From NCBI GenBank assembly GCA_937890575.1, contig CALADZ010000072.1, positions 1-43,795 of the forward strand: DNA of 43,795 nucleotides, read 5' to 3'. The stretch comes from MAG-120531 sp002378585. GTDB taxonomy: Bacteria > Bacteroidota > Bacteroidia > Flavobacteriales > Flavobacteriaceae. The position numbers were made by a program, and so were the translations under genes. How positions within the stretch are numbered: the first letter of the stretch is position 1; every line of letters begins with the position of its first letter. Under the pieces are notes generated by a model. The model was not told the origin of the DNA and did no database searches. It saw only the letters and a program-made list of their open reading frames with translations. Of the stretch, positions 8,141 through 15,676 are shown in pieces.

Positions 8141-8431
8141 ATGAGTGTCATTATTAAACCCATCATCACGGAAAAAATGACTGCCGATAGCGAGTTGTTT
8201 AATCGCTACGGTTTTATCGTGCATCCTAAGGCCAATAAGTTGCAAATCAAAGAGGCGGTTCAGGCTGCTTACGGAGTACATGTTACTGCTGTGCGCACCA
8301 TGAACTATGGTCCTACTCGCAGCACCAAGTACACCAAAACTGGTTTACAACACGGTAAGGTCAGTGGATACAAGAAGGCGATTGTTGCCATTGCAGATGG
8401 GGAAACCATCGATTTTTATAACAATCTATAA
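8141..8431 (+). CDS. rplW: 50S ribosomal protein L23
   Basis: 96 residues with the L23 pattern IIKPIITEKMTADSE, FIVHPKANKLQIKEAVQAAY and VHVTAVRTMNYG. L23 lies at the polypeptide exit and is the docking site for trigger factor and the signal recognition particle, whose Ffh protein is encoded at 28209. Length is normal. Gaps are 9 nt on both sides. Confidence 0.97.
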   Translation: MSVIIKPIITEKMTADSELFNRYGFIVHPKANKLQIKEAVQAAYGVHVTAVRTMNYGPTRSTKYTKTGLQHGKVSGYKKAIVAIADGETIDFYNNL

Positions 8432-8440
8432 AGACCAACG

Positions 8441-9262
8441 ATGTCAGTTAGAAAATTAAAACCAATCACTCCTGGTCAGCGTTTTAGAGTAGTAAACGGA
8501 TTTGACGCGATTACTACTGATAAGCCGGAAAAGAGCTTGCTCGAACCGATCAAAAGAACTGGAGGTAGAAACAGTCAAGGAAAAATGACCGTACGCCAAT
8601 TAGGTGGTGGTCACAAGAGAAAATATCGTGTCATTGATTTCAAACGCAACAAGCCTGAGGCTGCTGTGGTTACTTCAATCGAGTACGATCCAAACAGAAC
8701 GGCATTTATTGCGCTTTTAACTTTTACCGACGGAGAGAAACGATATGTGGTTGCTCAAAACGGTTTGAAAGTGGGCCAAACCATCGAGACTGGTGCACAA
8801 GCTGCTCCTGAGGTGGGTAACGCCATGCCATTAAGTGCTATTCCATTAGGTACCATTATCTCTTGTATTGAGTTGCGTCCTGGACAAGGAGCAGTGATGG
8901 CTCGCTCTGCGGGTACATTTGCCCAGTTGATGGCGCGTGACGGTAAGTTTGCCACAGTAAAGTTACCTTCTGGTGAAACCCGTATGGTTTTGGTGGATTG
9001 TATCGCAACTATTGGGGCGGTTTCTAACTCTGATCATCAGTTGATCGTTTCAGGAAAGGCTGGTCGAACCAGATGGTTGGGCAGAAGACCTCGCGTTCGT
9101 CCTGTGGTGATGAACCCAGTGGATCACCCGATGGGTGGTGGTGAAGGAAGAGCTTCCGGAGGTCACCCAAGGTCTAGAAAAGGTATTCCTGCTAAAGGAT
9201 ATAGAACTCGTTCTAAGACTAAGAGCACCAACAAGTACATCATCGAACGCAGAAAGAAATAA
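8441..9262 (+). CDS. rplB: 50S ribosomal protein L2
   Basis: 273 residues, standard L2 length. Diagnostic stretches are GGRNSQGKMTVRQLGGGHKRKYR, AVMARSAGTFAQLMARDGKFATVKLPSGE and the C-terminal VMNPVDHPMGGGEGRASGGHP, which contains the conserved histidine region near the peptidyl-transferase centre. L2 helps subunit association. It follows rplW by 9 nt and precedes rpsS by 10 nt in canonical S10-cluster order. Confidence 0.98.
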   Translation: MSVRKLKPITPGQRFRVVNGFDAITTDKPEKSLLEPIKRTGGRNSQGKMTVRQLGGGHKRKYRVIDFKRNKPEAAVVTSIEYDPNRTAFIALLTFTDGEKRYVVAQNGLKVGQTIETGAQAAPEVGNAMPLSAIPLGTIISCIELRPGQGAVMARSAGTFAQLMARDGKFATVKLPSGETRMVLVDCIATIGAVSNSDHQLIVSGKAGRTRWLGRRPRVRPVVMNPVDHPMGGGEGRASGGHPRSRKGIPAKGYRTRSKTKSTNKYIIERRKK

Positions 9263-9272
9263 TTAAAGCGCT

Positions 9273-9551
9273 ATGGCACGTTCATTAAAAAAAGGGCCTT
9301 TTGTACACCACAGTTTGGTGAAGAAAGTCCAAGACAACATAGAGACAGGTAAAAAGACCGTGGTGAAAACCTGGTCAAGAGCCTCCATGATCACTCCAGA
9401 TTTCGTTGGACAGACCATCGCAGTTCACAACGGGAAACAATTTGTTCCTGTTTATGTTACTGAGAACATGGTAGGACACAAATTAGGGGAATTTTCACCC
9501 ACTCGTTCCTTTAGGGGCCACGCTGGTGCTAAAAACAAAGGTAAAAAGTAA
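9273..9551 (+). CDS. rpsS: 30S ribosomal protein S19
   Basis: 92 residues: MARSLKKGPFVHHSLVKKV, IVHNGK-type AVHNGKQFVPVYVTENMVGH and KLGEFSPTRSFRGHAG are all S19 signatures. S19 forms a complex with S13 in the head of the 30S subunit, contacting tRNA and the large subunit. It lies 3 nt before rplV, in the conserved order. Confidence 0.97.
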   Translation: MARSLKKGPFVHHSLVKKVQDNIETGKKTVVKTWSRASMITPDFVGQTIAVHNGKQFVPVYVTENMVGHKLGEFSPTRSFRGHAGAKNKGKK

Positions 9552-9554
9552 GCT

Positions 9555-9965
9555 ATGGGAGTTCGTAAAAAAGAAATGGCTGAACGCATTAAGGCCGAGA
9601 AGAAAACGACTGCATTTGCCAAGTTGAATAATTGCCCTACCTCTCCAAGAAAAATGAGGTTAGTAGCAGATTTAGTTCGCGGTAAGAAAGTAGAAGAGGC
9701 TCTTGCGATTTTGAAGTTCAATACTAAAGAAGCGTCTAACCGAGTAGAGAAGCTACTTGTTTCTGCGATTGCCAACTGGCAAGCCAAAAACGAGACCGCT
9801 AGCATCGAAGAAGCTGATTTGTTCGTCAAAGAAATCCGAGTGGATGGTGGTGCAATGCTTAAGCGGTTGAGACCAGCTCCACAAGGTAGAGCACACAGAA
9901 TTAGAAAGCGTTCCAACCATGTTACTTTGGTTTTGGGCGATTATAACAACATTCAAAGCGAGTAA
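9555..9965 (+). CDS. rplV: 50S ribosomal protein L22
   Basis: 136 residues. The core motifs are LNNCPTSPRKMRLVADLVRGKKVEEAL and the tunnel-lining beta-hairpin RVDGGAMLKRLRPAPQGRAHRIRKRSNHVTLV. The start MGVRKKEMAERIKAEKK gives a charged N-terminal extension of about 20 residues relative to E. coli L22 (110 residues), as seen in other Bacteroidota. L22 lines the narrow part of the exit tunnel. Gaps are 3 and 6 nt to its neighbours. Confidence 0.97.
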   Translation: MGVRKKEMAERIKAEKKTTAFAKLNNCPTSPRKMRLVADLVRGKKVEEALAILKFNTKEASNRVEKLLVSAIANWQAKNETASIEEADLFVKEIRVDGGAMLKRLRPAPQGRAHRIRKRSNHVTLVLGDYNNIQSE

Positions 9966-9971
9966 CGTACT

Positions 9972-10694
9972 ATGGGACAGAAAACAAATCCAATTGGAAA
10001 TCGTCTTGGTATCATCAGAGGTTGGGAATCTAACTGGTACGGTGGTAACGATTACGGAGACAAATTAGCTGAGGACGATAAAATCAGAAAGTACGTTTTT
10101 ACACGTCTAGCTAAGGCAAGTGTTTCTCGTGTGATCATTGAACGCACTTTGAAGCTCGTGACCATTACAGTAACTACAGCTCGTCCTGGTATCATCATCG
10201 GAAAAGGTGGTCAGGAAGTAGATAAGTTAAAAGAAGAGTTGAAGAAAATCACCGACAAGGAGATTCAATTGAACATCTTTGAAATCAAAAGACCTGAGGT
10301 TGATGCTAACCTAGTTGCTGCATCTATCGCTCGTCAAATCGAAAGCAGAATTTCTTACAGACGTGCGATCAAAATGGCTATTGCTGCCGCTATGAGAATG
10401 AACGCTGAGGGAATCAAAGTCATGATCTCTGGTCGTTTGAACGGAGCTGAAATGGCTCGTTCTGAATCATTCAAAGAGGGACGTATTCCACTATCTACTT
10501 TTAGAGCAGATATCGATTACGCGCTGAATGAAGCACACACTACTTACGGACGTTTGGGTATCAAGGTGTGGATTATGAAAGGTGAAGTTTACGGTAAGCG
10601 CGAGTTGTCTCCATTGGTCGGTATGGCCAAGGGAACCGCCAAAAACGCTGGTCCAGCCAACGACAATCCAAAGAAACCACGTCGTAGAAAGTAA
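9972..10694 (+). CDS. rpsC: 30S ribosomal protein S3
   Basis: 240 residues with MGQKTNPIGNRLGIIRGW at the N-terminus, a KH-domain GIIIGKGGQEVDKLKEEL (about residues 74-91) and the C-terminal domain MISGRLNGAEMARSE and DYALNEAHTTYGRLGIKVWI. S3 helps form the mRNA entry channel and its helicase activity. A basic tail ends PKKPRRRK. It precedes rplP by 20 nt. Confidence 0.98.
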   Translation: MGQKTNPIGNRLGIIRGWESNWYGGNDYGDKLAEDDKIRKYVFTRLAKASVSRVIIERTLKLVTITVTTARPGIIIGKGGQEVDKLKEELKKITDKEIQLNIFEIKRPEVDANLVAASIARQIESRISYRRAIKMAIAAAMRMNAEGIKVMISGRLNGAEMARSESFKEGRIPLSTFRADIDYALNEAHTTYGRLGIKVWIMKGEVYGKRELSPLVGMAKGTAKNAGPANDNPKKPRRRK

Positions 10695-10714
10695 TATTTT
10701 AAAGAGAAAGTACC

Positions 10715-11134
10715 ATGTTACAACCAAAAAGAACGAAGTTCCGCAAGACGATGAAAGGCCGTATGAAGGGGATCTCTCAAAGAGGTCACCAGCTTTCCTA
10801 CGGTATGTTTGGCATCAAGTCCATGGAGTCTGTTTTTATTACTTCGCGACAGATTGAGGCAGCGCGTATCGCCGCTACCCGTTATATGAAACGTCAAGGT
10901 CAGTTGTGGATTAAAATATTCCCAGATAAGCCCATCACCAAGAAACCTCTTGAGGTACGTATGGGTAAAGGTAAAGGTGCACCAGAATATTTTGTTGCTG
11001 TAGTGAAACCTGGAAGAATACTCTTTGAGATCGCAGGTGTTGACCACGAAGTAGCCAAAGAAGCACTTAGGTTAGCTGCACAAAAGCTTCCTATGAAAAC
11101 TAAGTTTGTCGTAGCCAGAGATTTTTCTGCCTAA
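10715..11134 (+). CDS. rplP: 50S ribosomal protein L16
   Basis: 139 residues, normal for L16: MLQPKRTKFRKTMKGRMKG, RQIEAARIAATRYMKRQGQ, IFPDKPITKKPLEVRMGKGKGAPE and KPGRILFEIAGVD. L16 binds 23S rRNA near the A site and 5S rRNA contacts. It lies between rpsC and rpmC in canonical order. Confidence 0.98.
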   Translation: MLQPKRTKFRKTMKGRMKGISQRGHQLSYGMFGIKSMESVFITSRQIEAARIAATRYMKRQGQLWIKIFPDKPITKKPLEVRMGKGKGAPEYFVAVVKPGRILFEIAGVDHEVAKEALRLAAQKLPMKTKFVVARDFSA

Positions 11135-11152
11135 TTGTTAAAGACGAGAAAG

Positions 11153-11344
11153 ATGAAACAGTCAGAAGTTAAAGAATTATCCGCTGAAGCGCTACAAGCT
11201 AAATTGGTTGAGACCAAGAAACAATACGCGGACATGAAACTTGCCCATGCGGTTACTCCCCTTGAGAATCCGCTTGAATTGAGAAAAGTGAGAAAATCTG
11301 TGGCTAGATTGGCCACTGAGTTAACTAAAAGGGATCACCAATAA
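11153..11344 (+). CDS. rpmC: 50S ribosomal protein L29
   Basis: 63 residues from ATG 11153 (MKQSEVKELSAEALQAKL). A TTG at 11135 in the same frame directly abuts the rplP stop but adds six residues not seen in L29, so the ATG is preferred. The small two-helix pattern ending VRKSVARLATELTKRD fits L29, which sits near the exit tunnel beside L23. It precedes rpsQ by 13 nt. Confidence 0.94.
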   Translation: MKQSEVKELSAEALQAKLVETKKQYADMKLAHAVTPLENPLELRKVRKSVARLATELTKRDHQ

Positions 11345-11357
11345 TTGGTTCTGCTTT

Positions 11358-11615
11358 ATGGAAAATAGAAATTTAAGAAAAGAAAGAATCGGTGTGGTAA
11401 CCAGTAACAAAATGGAGAAATCCATTGTTGTTTCTGAAGTAACACGTGTGAAACACCCTATGTACGGTAAGTTCGTATTGAAAACTAAGAAGTACGTAGC
11501 CCACGACGAAAAAAATGACTGCAACATTGGTGATACCGTGAAGATCATGGAAACCCGTCCTTTGAGTAAGACCAAGTGCTGGAGATTAGTGGAAATCATT
11601 GAAAGAGCTAAATAA
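11358..11615 (+). CDS. rpsQ: 30S ribosomal protein S17
   Basis: 85 residues with RKERIGVVTSNKMEKSIVV, VKHPMYGKFVLKTKKYVAHDE and NIGDTVKIMETRPLSKTKCW, the OB-fold pattern of S17. S17 is a primary 16S rRNA-binding protein in the 30S body. It lies two nucleotides before rplN. Confidence 0.97.
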   Translation: MENRNLRKERIGVVTSNKMEKSIVVSEVTRVKHPMYGKFVLKTKKYVAHDEKNDCNIGDTVKIMETRPLSKTKCWRLVEIIERAK

Positions 11616-11617
11616 TT

Positions 11618-11986
11618 ATGTTACAGCAAGAATCAAGATTAAAAGTAGCAGACAACACCGGAGCCAAAGAAGTTTTGACGATCCGTGTGCTTGGAGGAAC
11701 CAAAAGAAGGTATGCTTCTGTTGGAGATAAAATTGTAGTCACTGTTAAGGAGGCAACTCCTAATGGTTCTGTAAAGAAGGGTTCTGTTTCTACAGCAGTA
11801 GTAGTGAGAACCACTAAAGAAGTCCGCAGAGCAGATGGTTCATACATTCGTTTTGATGACAATGCATGTGTGTTGTTGAATCAAGCGGGTGAAATGCGTG
11901 GAACACGTGTTTTTGGTCCTGTAGCGAGAGAGTTGCGCGACAAACAATTTATGAAGATCGTGTCACTAGCCCCTGAGGTGCTTTAA
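11618..11986 (+). CDS. rplN: 50S ribosomal protein L14
   Basis: 122 residues, the standard L14 length: MLQQESRLKVADNTGAKEVL, DKIVVTVKEATPNGSVKKG, VVVRTTKEVRRADGSYIRFD and GTRVFGPVARELR. L14 contacts the 30S subunit through an intersubunit bridge. It starts the spc-type part of the block and precedes rplX by 10 nt. Confidence 0.98.
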   Translation: MLQQESRLKVADNTGAKEVLTIRVLGGTKRRYASVGDKIVVTVKEATPNGSVKKGSVSTAVVVRTTKEVRRADGSYIRFDDNACVLLNQAGEMRGTRVFGPVARELRDKQFMKIVSLAPEVL

Positions 11987-11996
11987 ATTATAGACC

Positions 11997-12311
11997 ATGG
12001 TAAAGTGTAAAATCAAAGTTGGAGATTTAGTACGTGTTATTGCTGGCGACCATGTTGGTGCCGAAGGCAAAGTGCGTTCCATTGATCTAAAGAAAACAAG
12101 GGCAATTGTTGAGGGAACCAATATGGTTTCTAAACACCAAAAGCCTAGTGCAAAAAATCCTCAAGGAGGAATTGTTCAAAAGGAGGCACCCATCCACCTT
12201 TCTAACCTTTCATTGATCGACGCTAAGTCTGGTGCTGCCACTCGAGTTGGTTATGAAGTACGCGATGGAAAGAAAGTACGTGTTTCTAGAAAATCTAATG
12301 AAGTTATTTAG
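11997..12311 (+). CDS. rplX: 50S ribosomal protein L24
   Basis: 104 residues with a KOW motif at the N-terminus (VRVIAGDHVGAEGKVRSID) and the L24 follow-on NMVSKHQKPSAKNPQGGIVQKEAPIHLSNL. L24 is one of the two proteins that start assembly of the large subunit. It is separated from rplE by two nucleotides. Confidence 0.97.
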   Translation: MVKCKIKVGDLVRVIAGDHVGAEGKVRSIDLKKTRAIVEGTNMVSKHQKPSAKNPQGGIVQKEAPIHLSNLSLIDAKSGAATRVGYEVRDGKKVRVSRKSNEVI

Positions 12312-12313
12312 TT

Positions 12314-12865
12314 ATGGCCTACGTACCCAGATTAAAACAGGAATATGCATCCCGCGTGATTAAATCATTGCAGGAGGAGTTCGGTTACAAAAATGTAATG
12401 CAAGTTCCTAAATTGCAAAAAATTGTAGTGAGCCGTGGTGTTGGTGCTGCAGTTTCTGACAAGAAACTTGTAGATCAAGCTGTAGCTGAATTAACTTTGA
12501 TCACCGGTCAAAAAGCCATTGCTACAATTTCAAAGAAGGACGTTGCTACGTTCAAATTGAGAAAAGGTATGCCTATTGGTGCTAAGGTAACCCTTAGAGG
12601 TGAACGCATGTATGAGTTTTTAGATCGTTTGATCACCTCTGCATTGCCACGTGTACGTGATTTCCAAGGTATTCGCGCTACTGGTTTTGACGGTAGAGGA
12701 AACTATAACCTAGGGATTACAGAGCAAATCATTTTCCCTGAAATCGACATCGATAAAATCAGCAGAATCAACGGTATGGATATTACTTTTGTCACTACTG
12801 CTGAAACCGATAAAGAAGCACAATCTTTGTTAAGCGAACTAGGTCTACCTTTTAAAAAGAACTAA
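12314..12865 (+). CDS. rplE: 50S ribosomal protein L5
   Basis: 183 residues. L5 motifs are MQVPKLQKIVVSRGVG, ITGQKAIATISKKDVATFKLR, KVTLRGERMYEFLDRLI and FPEIDIDKISRINGMDITFVT. L5 binds 5S rRNA in the central protuberance and contacts P-site tRNA. Two-nucleotide gaps to both rplX and rpsN point to translational coupling. Confidence 0.98.
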   Translation: MAYVPRLKQEYASRVIKSLQEEFGYKNVMQVPKLQKIVVSRGVGAAVSDKKLVDQAVAELTLITGQKAIATISKKDVATFKLRKGMPIGAKVTLRGERMYEFLDRLITSALPRVRDFQGIRATGFDGRGNYNLGITEQIIFPEIDIDKISRINGMDITFVTTAETDKEAQSLLSELGLPFKKN

Positions 12866-12867
12866 TT

Positions 12868-13137
12868 ATGGCTAAAGAATCAATGAAGGCCCGTGAGGTT
12901 AAAAGAGCTAAAACGGTAGCCAAATACGCAGAAAAACGCAAAGCGCTTAAAGAGGCTGGGGATTATGAAGCCCTACAAAAATTGCCTAAAGATGCTTCTC
13001 CTGTACGCATGCACAACCGTTGCAAGTTAACAGGTAGACCAAGAGGATACATGAGAACCTTTGGTATCTCAAGGGTTTTATTCAGAGAAATGGCCAACCA
13101 GGGATTGATCCCAGGTGTCAAAAAAGCCAGCTGGTAA
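12868..13137 (+). CDS. rpsN: 30S ribosomal protein S14, zinc-free type
   Basis: 89 residues ending NRCKLTGRPRGYMRTFGISRVLFREMANQG then IPGVKKASW. The four-cysteine zinc ribbon of the 61-residue S14 form is absent (only one Cys is present), so this is the longer zinc-independent (C-) type. S14 sits in the 30S head next to S3 and S10. It occupies the usual site between rplE and rpsH. Confidence 0.97.
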   Translation: MAKESMKAREVKRAKTVAKYAEKRKALKEAGDYEALQKLPKDASPVRMHNRCKLTGRPRGYMRTFGISRVLFREMANQGLIPGVKKASW

Positions 13138-13155
13138 TTAAATAAGTCAATAAAG

Positions 13156-13554
13156 ATGGTTACAGATCCAATCGCAGATTATTTAACAAGAATTAGAAAC
13201 GCCAACAGTGCTGGCCACCGTGTGGTTGAAATTCCTGCTTCTAATCTTAAAAAAGAAATGACCAAGATTTTGTTCGATCAGGGCTATATCTTGAGCTACA
13301 AATTTGAAGATGACGCACTTCAAGGTACTATTAAGATCGCATTAAAGTACGATCAAGTGACCAAAGAACCGGTCATCAAAAAATTGGAGCGTATCAGCAA
13401 GCCTGGTTTAAGAAAATATGCTGGTTCTCCTGAACTTCCACGTGTTCTCAACGGTTTGGGAATTGCTATAGTGTCTACTTCACACGGAGTGATGACTTCT
13501 AAGCAAGCCAAAAAAGAGAATGTAGGTGGCGAAGTATTGTGTTACGTTTATTAA
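13156..13554 (+). CDS. rpsH: 30S ribosomal protein S8
   Basis: 132 residues: DPIADYLTRIRNANSAGH, IPASNLKKEMTKILFDQGYI and the C-terminal VSTSHGVMTSKQAKKENVGGEVLCYVY, which is highly conserved in S8. S8 binds the central domain of 16S rRNA, and in E. coli it is the translational repressor of the spc operon at the rplE region. No S8-like target was looked for in depth here. It lies 18 nt from both neighbours. Confidence 0.98.
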   Translation: MVTDPIADYLTRIRNANSAGHRVVEIPASNLKKEMTKILFDQGYILSYKFEDDALQGTIKIALKYDQVTKEPVIKKLERISKPGLRKYAGSPELPRVLNGLGIAIVSTSHGVMTSKQAKKENVGGEVLCYVY

Positions 13555-13572
13555 TATTTTAAAGAGCATACC

Positions 13573-14115
13573 ATGTCTAGAATAGGTAATAACCCAGTAG
13601 CCATTCCTCAGGGAGTGACCGTGGAGATCAAGGAAAACTTGATGGAAGTCAAAGGCAAATTAGGCACTTTGGTTCAAGAATTTTCTGGTGTTTCCATCGC
13701 GGTTAACGAAGGAAGTGTTTGGGTGACCAGACCATCAGATTCTATTGAGCATAAAGCCAAGCACGGTCTTTACCGTTCATTGGTTTCCAACATGATCAAA
13801 GGAGTTTCTGAAGGTTGGACGAAAAAATTAGAATTAGTAGGTGTTGGTTATCGCGCCAGCAACCAAGGTCAGCGTTTGGACTTGGCTTTAGGGTTTTCTC
13901 ACAACATTATTTTGGACATCGCTCCAGAAGTTAAAGTGGAGACTACTTCAGAAAAAGGTCAAAACCCAATCATCACCCTTACCTCTTTTGACAAGCAGTT
14001 AGTAGGGCAAGTAGCGGCCAAGATTAGATCTTTCCGCAAGCCTGAGCCTTACAAAGGAAAAGGAGTTAAGTTCGTCGGAGAGCAATTGAGAAGAAAAGCA
14101 GGTAAATCCGCTTAA
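13573..14115 (+). CDS. rplF: 50S ribosomal protein L6
   Basis: 180 residues with the doubled L6 fold: MSRIGNNPVAIPQGVTVEI at the start, ELVGVGYRASNQGQRLDLALGFSH in the middle and the signature IRSFRKPEPYKGKGVKFVGE near the end. L6 lies near the factor-binding region of the 50S subunit. It precedes rplR by 10 nt. Confidence 0.98.
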   Translation: MSRIGNNPVAIPQGVTVEIKENLMEVKGKLGTLVQEFSGVSIAVNEGSVWVTRPSDSIEHKAKHGLYRSLVSNMIKGVSEGWTKKLELVGVGYRASNQGQRLDLALGFSHNIILDIAPEVKVETTSEKGQNPIITLTSFDKQLVGQVAAKIRSFRKPEPYKGKGVKFVGEQLRRKAGKSA

Positions 14116-14125
14116 TAATAGCATT

Positions 14126-14482
14126 ATGAAATTATCTAAAACAGAAAAGAGACAACGCATTCACAAAAGAATCAGAAAGATTTCTTTTGGTACTGCCTCT
14201 GCCCCTAGATTGGCGGTTTTCCGTTCCAACAAGGAGATTTACGCACAATTGATCGATGATACCCAAGGGGTTACATTGGCCTCAGCATCTTCTATGGATA
14301 AAGAAATTAGTGCCGTTAAAGGAACTAAAATTGAAATCGCTGCTGCTGTGGGTAAATCTATCGCAGAAAAAGCTAAGTCCCTCAAAATTGAGACAGCTGC
14401 TTTTGACCGAGGTGGTTTCTTGTATCACGGAAGAGTTAAATCATTGGCTGACGGAGCTCGCGAAGCAGGTCTAAAATTCTAA
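14126..14482 (+). CDS. rplR: 50S ribosomal protein L18
   Basis: 118 residues: RIHKRIRKISFGTASAPRLAVFRSNKEIYAQLIDD, and later FDRGGFLYHGRVKSLADGAREAGL, the conserved L18 C-terminus. L18 carries 5S rRNA into the large subunit together with L5. It lies between rplF and rpsE with gaps of 10 and 6 nt. Confidence 0.98.
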   Translation: MKLSKTEKRQRIHKRIRKISFGTASAPRLAVFRSNKEIYAQLIDDTQGVTLASASSMDKEISAVKGTKIEIAAAVGKSIAEKAKSLKIETAAFDRGGFLYHGRVKSLADGAREAGLKF

Positions 14483-14488
14483 GAAGTT

Positions 14489-15013
14489 ATGCAACAAAAA
14501 TCAGTGAATATGGAAGGCATCAAGCCTGCAGGATTGGAATTAAAAGACCGTTTGGTTGGCGTTCAACGTGTAACCAAGGTGACTAAAGGTGGTCGTGCAT
14601 TTGGTTTCTCCGCTATTGTTGTAGTTGGTGATGAGCACGGTGTCGTAGGTCATGGACTTGGAAAGTCTAATGAAGTAGCTTCAGCAATCGCTAAAGCTAT
14701 TGAAGATGCAAAAAAGAACTTAGTTAAAATTCCGATCAATCACGGAACGTTACCTCATGAGCAAAAAGGTAAATTCGGAGGTGCTCGTGTATTTATTAAA
14801 CCAGCATCACATGGTACTGGAGTAATTGCAGGAGGTGCGGTACGTATTGTTTTAGAAGCAGTTGGTGTGCATGATGTACTGTCAAAGTCTCAAGGTTCTT
14901 CTAACCCACACAACGTGGTGAAAGCTACTTTTGATGCTTTGTTGCAATTGAGAGATGCAAAAACTGTGGCTTCTCAAAGAGGAGTTTCTTTAGAAAAAGT
15001 ATTTAAAGGATAA
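14489..15013 (+). CDS. rpsE: 30S ribosomal protein S5
   Basis: 174 residues. Diagnostic stretches are ELKDRLVGVQRVTKVTKGGRAFGFSAIVVVGD, GLGKSNEVASAIAKAIEDAKKNL and IKPASHGTGVIAGGAVRIVLEA. S5 lies at the mRNA entry channel with S3 and S4 and affects decoding accuracy. It is followed after 4 nt by rpmD. Confidence 0.98.
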   Translation: MQQKSVNMEGIKPAGLELKDRLVGVQRVTKVTKGGRAFGFSAIVVVGDEHGVVGHGLGKSNEVASAIAKAIEDAKKNLVKIPINHGTLPHEQKGKFGGARVFIKPASHGTGVIAGGAVRIVLEAVGVHDVLSKSQGSSNPHNVVKATFDALLQLRDAKTVASQRGVSLEKVFKG

Positions 15014-15017
15014 TCAG

Positions 15018-15197
15018 ATGGGAAAAATCAGCGTAAAACAAGTTAAAAGTGCCATTAAAAAGCCTGAGGTTCAAAAAAGAACATTAGAGGCTCTTGGTTT
15101 GAGAAAATTGAATCAAGTTGTTGTGCACGAAGCTACCCCTTCTGTATTGGGTATGATCGCTAAAGTGAATCACTTAGTTTCCACTCAGGAAGCTTAA
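15018..15197 (+). CDS. rpmD: 50S ribosomal protein L30
   Basis: A 59-residue protein read from ATG 15018 to TAA 15195-15197. It begins MGKISVKQVKSAIKKPEVQK and continues LEALGLRKLNQVVVHEATPS, then GMIAKVNHLVS, the L30 pattern of a short helix-strand protein. L30 is a non-essential late assembly protein absent from some bacteria. It sits 4 nt after rpsE and 16 nt before rplO, exactly where rpmD is expected. Confidence 0.96.
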   Translation: MGKISVKQVKSAIKKPEVQKRTLEALGLRKLNQVVVHEATPSVLGMIAKVNHLVSTQEA

Positions 15198-15213
15198 TTT
15201 AAATCAATAGACA

Positions 15214-15666
15214 ATGAACTTAAGTAATTTAAAGCCTGCCGAAGGTGCCACCCACAGAGAGGGTAAGGTAGTAGGTAGAGGTCAAGGATCTGGTAAAGGG
15301 GGCACGTCTACCCGAGGCCACAAAGGAGCTAAATCCAGATCTGGGTATTCCAAGAAAATTGGATTTGAAGGTGGTCAAATGCCTTTGCAAAGACGTGTGC
15401 CTAAGTTTGGTTTTAAAAACATCAACAGAAAAGAGTACGCAGGAATTAATTTAGACCGTTTACAAGATTTAGTGGATAGAGGTTTGGCTAAAGACGTGAT
15501 TACATTCGACGTTTTGGTGGAGAACAGATTAGCTGGTAAGTCTGAATTGGTTAAGATTTTAGGAGGTGGCCAATTGACGGCTAAACTTCAAGTTTCTGCA
15601 CATAAGTTTACGGCAACTGCTAAAGCGGCTATTGAAGCTGCTGGTGGAGAGGCAATCAGCTTGTAA
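15214..15666 (+). CDS. rplO: 50S ribosomal protein L15
   Basis: 150 residues: MNLSNLKPAEGATHREGKVV, a glycine-rich GRGQGSGKGGTSTRGHKGAKSRSG, FEGGQMPLQRRVPKFGF and the C-terminal KLQVSAHKFTATAKAAIEAAGG. L15 is an extended 23S rRNA-binding protein needed for late 50S assembly. It lies 10 nt before secY, the usual arrangement. Confidence 0.98.
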   Translation: MNLSNLKPAEGATHREGKVVGRGQGSGKGGTSTRGHKGAKSRSGYSKKIGFEGGQMPLQRRVPKFGFKNINRKEYAGINLDRLQDLVDRGLAKDVITFDVLVENRLAGKSELVKILGGGQLTAKLQVSAHKFTATAKAAIEAAGGEAISL

Positions 15667-15676
15667 GACATAGTCC

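Noticed and set aside
9452..9916. 154-residue open frame on the minus strand opposite rpsS/rplV
   Set aside because: Antisense shadow of two ribosomal protein genes with no recognisable domain.
10582..10857. Plus-strand 91-residue open frame across the rpsC-rplP junction
   Set aside because: Out of frame with two certain genes and has no motif of its own.
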